A stretch of 8,326 nt of DNA from Microcaldota archaeon (GTDB lineage Archaea; Aenigmatarchaeota; Aenigmatarchaeia; QMZP01; QMZT01), in the NCBI GenBank assembly GCA_013151465.1, contig JAADIF010000026.1, forward strand, positions 1 to 8,326, written 5' to 3'. A model generated the notes under the pieces. That model had not been told where the DNA came from, did not search any database, and was given only the letters and a program-made list of their open reading frames with translations. The translations under genes were made by a program, and so were the position numbers. Below, piece after piece: positions 4,755-8,326 of this stretch. Numbering within the stretch: the stretch's first letter is position 1; each line of letters begins with the position of its first letter.

Positions 4755-5543
4755 ATGGCAGTTGAAAGGCAGACATCCAGAAAAGTACGCATAAAGGATG
4801 TAGTCAATGGCAGATGGATAAAGAATGAAGGCATGGTGCCAAGTTTTGCTATAACCTTCTATGGAGAAAAGGTTTCTCGCGCAGAAATTGTAGGAACTGT
4901 GGTTTCCATATTCATATCTGAAAATGGAAATTTTAGGACTGTGACAGTTGATGATTCTACCGAAACTATACGGTTGAAGGCATTCAAGCCTGTTGAAGAC
5001 TCTGGAACGGATTCGGATCAAGACGGAAGGATTGCCCGTGCAATGAAATCCTTTGATATATTAAAGGATATACAAGTGGGGGATATAGTCGATGTGATAG
5101 GGCGGTTACGTGAATATAACGGAGAAATATACATAATGCCAGAGGTCGTGAGAAAAACTACGGCTGATAATGAGATGCTTTTTAGAGCACTTGTCCTGGA
5201 GAAAATCTTAGGTGCAAAGAAAACAGGAGAGATTACCAGTCGGCTGAGAGAAAGATTCAGTGATGATTCAAATATCGAAGAGTATATAAAGAAAAATTAT
5301 CCTGACATAAAAAGATATTGGCTCGACCTTTCATTAAACAAGGTACAAGAGCCAGTAGATGATAGAATTGGACTAAGAAAACAGATAATGACAATAATTG
5401 AAGTGTCTTCGGATGGCATAAAATACAAAGAACTGCTCAGCAAAATAAAAGGACACGACAGTGATATAGAGGCAGTCATAAACGATCTTCTCAATGAAGG
5501 CATTTGCTATGAACCGATGCCGGGCGTCATAAAGAAAATATAG
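4755..5543 (+). CDS. RPA32-like single-stranded DNA-binding protein (OB fold plus winged helix)
   Basis: The predicted 262-residue protein resembles archaeal RPA-associated/RPA32-like proteins, which bind single-stranded DNA or the RPA complex in replication and repair. An OB fold spans about residues 43-133: RAEIVGTVVSIF (strand 1), FRTVTVDDSTETIRLKAF (the typical DDxT turn), then GDIVDVIGRLREYNGEIYIMPEVVRK. A low-complexity Asp/Ser loop (81-91) interrupts the fold. A helical linker (about 138-200) leads to a C-terminal winged helix (about 205-262) ending YEPMPGVIKKI, a feature of this group. I place the start at 4755 because AGGA lies 5 nt before it and the TATA box at 4715-4724 is downstream of the alternative ATG at 4695. 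No partner RPA gene is in the window. The exact role (RPA subunit or accessory factor) is inferred. Confidence 0.82.
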   Translation: MAVERQTSRKVRIKDVVNGRWIKNEGMVPSFAITFYGEKVSRAEIVGTVVSIFISENGNFRTVTVDDSTETIRLKAFKPVEDSGTDSDQDGRIARAMKSFDILKDIQVGDIVDVIGRLREYNGEIYIMPEVVRKTTADNEMLFRALVLEKILGAKKTGEITSRLRERFSDDSNIEEYIKKNYPDIKRYWLDLSLNKVQEPVDDRIGLRKQIMTIIEVSSDGIKYKELLSKIKGHDSDIEAVINDLLNEGICYEPMPGVIKKI

Positions 5544-5576
5544 GAACGGTAGATGGTTGAAAATATCTTATTTTAT

Positions 5577-5585
5577 TATATAAAA
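5577..5585 (+). promoter_or_regulatory. TATA box for the GGPP synthase gene
   Basis: TATATAAAA predicts a start near 5606, leaving a leader of about 12 nt that is almost entirely the GGGGTGG ribosome site (5607-5613). The preceding T-rich stretch (5567-5577) may also end the upstream transcript. Confidence 0.65.
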
Positions 5586-5617
5586 TCGCATTTTCAAATA
5601 TTGAATGGGGTGGATGA

Positions 5618-6688
5618 ATGAGTAGCAGCGGGCTGGACTATATAAAAGAGAAAAAAGAAGATATAGAGTCGCTATTAGAGAGATATGTGCCCAGGAAAAT
5701 TGACGACGAATACATCAAATGGCTCACCGGAGAGCACAGATATGATTATAATATGGAAGCTTTAAATGACACGCTTTCTGAACCGATATGGGATTATCTT
5801 GATCGCGGAGGTAAAAGGCTCAGACCCGCGCTTTTCATGTTGTTTGTGGAAGCTTTTGGCGGTGACATTGAGAAACTAAAAGATTTTGCAGCCACAATAG
5901 AGCTTTTGCACAATGGCAGCATCATGGTTGATGATATCGAGGATGATTCTGATTTCAGGAGGGGAAAACCTGCAACCCACAAGATTTTTGGCGTTGACAT
6001 AGCAATAAATGCGGGCAATTTCATGTACTTTGCGGGCTTTGGACCGCTTATGAAGAAAAGCAATGAATTCTCCCCGGAAACAATGGTTCGCGCATACAAC
6101 GCTGTTTCAAAAGAGATGATAATAATACATCACGGGCAAGGAATGGACATCGCATGGCATAACGGGCTTGCAAACGCTGACAACGTGACGGAGGGAGAAT
6201 ACCTGCAGATGTGCGCAAACAAGACAGGCGTTCTTCTGCGCCTTGCCGCACGCCTTGCCGCAATTCTTACAGGTCAGGATGAGGGAACAGAGGAAGCGCT
6301 TGCTGAGTTTGCCGAAACGATAGGGATAGCTTTCCAGATACAGGATGATATCATGAACATCGAACCTCCTGAGAAATGGGGAAAGGAAATAGGAGATGAT
6401 ATCAACGAAGGTAAAAGAACACTCATTGTTATACACACGCTTAGACATGCTACAGAAGAAGACAAGAAACGCCTTCTTGAGATTCTGAAGATGCATACAA
6501 AGGATACTGATCTGATCAGCGAGGCGATAACGATAATGAAAAAATATGGTTCAATAGATTATGCAAGGAAATTTGCTAAAGAACTCGTTGAAAAATCATG
6601 GAAGAAAGTATCGCCTGTGATACCAGATACACATGCAAAAGAATTATTGAGATCAATAGCAACATATTTAGTTGAACGCGATATTTAA
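5618..6688 (+). CDS. geranylgeranyl diphosphate synthase family prenyltransferase
   Basis: This 356-residue all-helical trans-prenyl synthase condenses isopentenyl diphosphate with allylic diphosphates, most likely to C20 GGPP for archaeal ether lipids. Motifs are GGKRLRP (64-70, IPP binding), the first aspartate-rich motif DDIED (105-109) with RRGKP (114-118), GQGMDIAW (173-180), KTG (202-204), and the second motif QDDIMN (242-247) followed by GDDINEGKRTL. The second motif has DDxxN instead of DDxxD; with the DDIED-x4-RRG and GQGxDIxW pattern this resembles eukaryotic-type (type III) GGPP synthases rather than the usual archaeal type. The bulky residue five places before the first motif that sets chain length in type I enzymes is glycine (G100) here, so length must be set elsewhere. 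The start has GGGGTGG 4 nt upstream; an overlapping ATG at 5614 stops at once. The gene ends 18 nt from tRNA-Ser on the other strand. Confidence 0.93.
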   Translation: MSSSGLDYIKEKKEDIESLLERYVPRKIDDEYIKWLTGEHRYDYNMEALNDTLSEPIWDYLDRGGKRLRPALFMLFVEAFGGDIEKLKDFAATIELLHNGSIMVDDIEDDSDFRRGKPATHKIFGVDIAINAGNFMYFAGFGPLMKKSNEFSPETMVRAYNAVSKEMIIIHHGQGMDIAWHNGLANADNVTEGEYLQMCANKTGVLLRLAARLAAILTGQDEGTEEALAEFAETIGIAFQIQDDIMNIEPPEKWGKEIGDDINEGKRTLIVIHTLRHATEEDKKRLLEILKMHTKDTDLISEAITIMKKYGSIDYARKFAKELVEKSWKKVSPVIPDTHAKELLRSIATYLVERDI

Positions 6689-6720
6689 CTCCATAAGAAA
6701 TGATGACGCCGGGAGCAGGA

Positions 6721-6744
6721 TATTCGCCTACTACTATTTCTGGT
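6721..6744 (-). other. tRNA-Ser intron 4, T-loop 59/60, 24 nt
   Basis: This is the clearest of the three T-loop introns: outer helix GCAGG/CCTGC, central TTCG (6750-6747) pairing perfectly with CGAA (6726-6723), bulges AA^A and TA^T. It fixes the splice position between A59 and T60. Confidence 0.9.
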
Positions 6745-6761
6745 TTCGAACCTGCGCGGGC

Positions 6762-6793
6762 CTGCGCGCGACAGACGCTTCACGTCGGACACC
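6762..6793 (-). other. tRNA-Ser intron 3, variable arm, 32 nt
   Basis: GCGC (6799-6796) pairs with GCGC (6767-6764); the bulges are AA^G and AG^G; a ten-position intron helix with two mismatches is capped by GACG/CGTC. Removal gives the variable arm GGGC-GCAA-GCCC, a perfect four-pair stem with a GCAA loop. Confidence 0.88.
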
Positions 6794-6808
6794 TTGCGCC
6801 CAATAGAT

Positions 6809-6858
6809 GTCTCGCTTTCATTGCGGGTCTGGTTTTTACCGCTCAGAACATCTATCAA
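6809..6858 (-). other. tRNA-Ser intron 2, canonical 37/38, 50 nt
   Basis: The anticodon stem ATAGA/TCTAT is the outer helix; CTCG (6864-6861) pairs perfectly with CGAG (6814-6811); the bulges are AA^T and AC^A. This is the only clearly canonical anticodon-loop intron in tRNA-Ser. A GCGG/CCGC hairpin lies inside. Confidence 0.9.
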
Positions 6859-6874
6859 TTCGAGTCTATCGCCT

Positions 6875-6914
6875 TAAGTCCTCCGAAATGCGACCATGTA
6901 GCGAATTTCGGTGT
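6875..6914 (-). other. tRNA-Ser intron 1, D-loop, 40 nt
   Basis: GGTC (6920-6917) pairs with GACT (6880-6877, one G-U); the bulges are CA^A and TA^A; a nine-position intron helix with one A-A mismatch follows (CCGAAAT with ATTTCGG at its core). It is at the same D-loop site as tRNA-Leu intron 1. Confidence 0.87.
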
Positions 6915-6970
6915 TGGACCGGACTCGGCCATCCCGGCTTATATTGTTATTGTATTGGTCGGTATTATAG

Positions 6971-6979
6971 TTAAGTATA
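6971..6979 (-). promoter_or_regulatory. TATA box for tRNA-Ser
   Basis: The minus strand reads TATACTTAA, centred about 37 nt before the tRNA 5' end; this predicts a start about 11 nt upstream of the mature end. Confidence 0.45.
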
Positions 6980-7003
6980 CTGCATACTTTTATTAATTAA
7001 TGA

Positions 7004-7015
7004 TTAAGTATATTG
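7004..7015 (+). promoter_or_regulatory. TATA-like box for aIF2 gamma
   Basis: TTAAGTATATTG predicts a start near 7035, close to GGTGAT at 7035-7040. It is about 96 nt ahead of the first standard in-frame start codon (TTG 7131), which is one reason to suspect that translation begins earlier. Confidence 0.45.
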
Positions 7016-7130
7016 AGAATAGGTTTTTGCGGATGGTGATTTTATAGTTACACGAAAGGGCGTAAATGCAAAGAAAACTGCATCGGTCAAAAAGAAAGAA
7101 AGCTCTAAAGAGGCGAAAAGCAAGAAGGAT

Positions 7131-8324
7131 TTGTTTCTTCCGGAAATAAACATAGGTCTTGTGGGGCATGTGGACCATGGAAAGACAAGCCTTACGGAAG
7201 CCCTTTCGGGAAAATGGACGGATACGCATTCCGAAGAGATTAAAAGAGGAATATCAATCCGTCTGGGATACGCGGATGCAACATTATATAAATGTCCGGA
7301 ATGCGGGCAATTCATGACGACATCAAAATGCATGAGCTGCATGTGTGAAACAAAACCAGTAAGAACTGTTTCCTTTGTGGATGCGCCTGGCCACGAGACG
7401 CTTATGGCCACAGTACTTTCGGGTGCAGCCTTGATGGATGGCGCCCTGCTTATAATAGCAGCAAATGAGAAATGTCCACAGCCACAGACACTTGAACATA
7501 TGCTTGCACTTGATATAGTGGGGATAAAGAATATTATAGTTGTCCAAAACAAAATCGATCTTGTTACAAAGGAAGAAGCAATTGAAAATTACAAAGAAAT
7601 AAAGAAATTCCTGAAAGGGACGATTGCTGAAAATGCTCCTATAATACCGATATCGGCAAGGAAGAAGATTAATATAGACAAACTCATAGAAGCAATAGAA
7701 GAAACGATTCCAACACCTAAAAGGGATCCGAAGAAAAAACCAAAACTGTTTGTTGCCCGTTCATTCGATGTGAATAAACCCGGAACAGATATCGAGAAAC
7801 TTGGAGGCGGTATCATAGGCGGTTCCCTTATAGAAGGTCAGCTCAAAATCGGAGATGAAATAGAGATTCGACCAGGTATAAAGATTAGAGAAAAATACGA
7901 TGTTATTAAAACAAAGATAGTGGGCCTTCAAAAGGCAGGTAAGAATCTAGAGATGTTGACACCCGGTGGTCTTGCAGGTGTTATGACGACACTTGACCCA
8001 TCGCTTGCTAAATCCGACGGACTTTCTGGAAACGTCGCTGGTCTTGTAGGAAAACTGCCGCCTATTCATCATTCAATAAAGGTAGAATATACTGCACTTG
8101 AAAGGGCTGTAAAACTGTCGGACGTGCCCGATGTGAGAATCGGTACGCCTCTCCTTCTCAATGTGGGCATGTCGAGGACAATAGGACTTGTCACAAAGAT
8201 GAAAAACAGAAAAATAGAAATGGACCTTAAAATGCCGATATGCGCCGAAAAAGAGGAGCGTGTAGCGATTTCTCAGCAAGTTGCCGGAAGATGGCGCCTT
8301 GTAGGTTACGGAACCCTGTTATAA
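7131..8324 (+). CDS. translation initiation factor aIF2 subunit gamma
   Basis: The gamma subunit is the GTP-binding core of archaeal aIF2, which carries initiator Met-tRNA to the small ribosomal subunit. Counting from the TTG at 7131 (397 residues), the G1 loop GHVDHGKT is 12-19, the switch region DTHSEEIKRGISI is 31-43, a zinc knuckle uses C55, C58, C67 and C70, G3 DAPGH is 84-88, G4 NKID is 140-143 and G5 SAR is 175-177; domains II and III follow and end in GRWRLVGYGTLL. The family is usually about 410 residues, so a TTG start leaves the N-terminus short, and no properly spaced ribosome site precedes it. The frame stays open back to 7023 with a lysine-rich sequence, and GGTGAT (7035-7040) precedes an ATA at 7044. 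I report TTG only as the sole standard in-frame start codon. The stop lies 2 nt from the window end. Confidence 0.95.
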   Translation: MFLPEINIGLVGHVDHGKTSLTEALSGKWTDTHSEEIKRGISIRLGYADATLYKCPECGQFMTTSKCMSCMCETKPVRTVSFVDAPGHETLMATVLSGAALMDGALLIIAANEKCPQPQTLEHMLALDIVGIKNIIVVQNKIDLVTKEEAIENYKEIKKFLKGTIAENAPIIPISARKKINIDKLIEAIEETIPTPKRDPKKKPKLFVARSFDVNKPGTDIEKLGGGIIGGSLIEGQLKIGDEIEIRPGIKIREKYDVIKTKIVGLQKAGKNLEMLTPGGLAGVMTTLDPSLAKSDGLSGNVAGLVGKLPPIHHSIKVEYTALERAVKLSDVPDVRIGTPLLLNVGMSRTIGLVTKMKNRKIEMDLKMPICAEKEERVAISQQVAGRWRLVGYGTLL

Positions 8325-8326
8325 TA

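Larger units (their letters stand above)
6707..6938 (-). tRNA. tRNA-Ser (CGA) with four introns
   Basis: Acceptor GCCGGGA (6938-6932) pairs with TCCCGGC (6714-6708) on the minus strand, and discriminator G is at 6707 as expected for serine; CCA is not encoded. Exons are 6938-6915, 6874-6859, 6808-6794, 6761-6745 and 6720-6707, joining to 86 nt. The mature form has D-arm GCC/GGC with GG in the loop, anticodon stem ATAGA/TCTAT with loop CTCGAAA (anticodon CGA at 6862-6860), a class II variable arm GGGC-GCAA-GCCC, and T-arm GCAGG/CCTGC with TTCGAAT. Introns lie in the D-loop (40 nt), at 37/38 (50 nt), in the variable arm (32 nt) and at T-loop 59/60 (24 nt), each with a four-pair BHB core (one includes a G-U). 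Introns make up 146 of 232 nt. A plus-strand open frame over this region is incidental. Confidence 0.94.

Noticed and set aside
6700..6996. 98-codon plus-strand open frame
   Set aside because: It lies antisense to tRNA-Ser and its introns; the frame is explained by the tRNA sequence and has no ribosome site.

Overview
This is an archaeal chromosome segment. The evidence is archaeal-type informational genes (FtsZ, an RPA32-like ssDNA-binding protein, the initiation factor aIF2 gamma), a prenyl synthase for isoprenoid lipids, TATA-box promoters about 26 nt before transcription starts, leaderless or very short 5' leaders, and tRNA genes with bulge-helix-bulge (BHB) introns and no encoded CCA. 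FtsZ argues against most Crenarchaeota. A euryarchaeal (perhaps Thermoplasmatota-like) or DPANN lineage fits, but I cannot place it further from this window.

Layout: 1-504 is the C-terminal end of an unrecognised protein. 505-819 holds a promoter, two hairpins with C-rich loops (possible small RNA or ftsZ leader) and a long stem just before ftsZ. ftsZ is 820-1962. 1963-2386 has no conventional gene; it holds a strong hairpin after ftsZ, a duplicated hairpin module and, on the minus strand, a 10-codon ORF with a strong Shine-Dalgarno site. tRNA-Leu(CAA) is on the minus strand at 2386-2583, then a coiled-coil protein (minus, 2645-3199), tRNA-Trp(CCA) (plus, 3337-3528), a TrmI-like methyltransferase (plus, 3561-4154), a convergent Lrp/AsnC regulator (minus, 4160-4636), an RPA32-like protein (plus, 4755-5543), a GGPP synthase (plus, 5618-6688), tRNA-Ser(CGA) (minus, 6707-6938) and aIF2 gamma (plus, 7131-8324, true start probably further upstream). 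Most genes have their own promoter, so this is not one operon.

The outstanding feature is the three tRNA genes. Each is interrupted several times: tRNA-Leu has three introns, none at the usual 37/38 site; tRNA-Trp has two or three; tRNA-Ser has four. All three carry an intron at the same T-loop position (59/60), and Leu and Ser share a D-loop intron. Removing the introns gives clean mature tRNAs of 84, 73 and 86 nt. This density of non-canonical introns is best known from Thermoproteales and is unexpected beside ftsZ. It predicts a splicing endonuclease with relaxed specificity. The gene after tRNA-Trp encodes a relative of the enzyme that methylates A57/A58 of the T-loop, right beside the 59/60 intron site.
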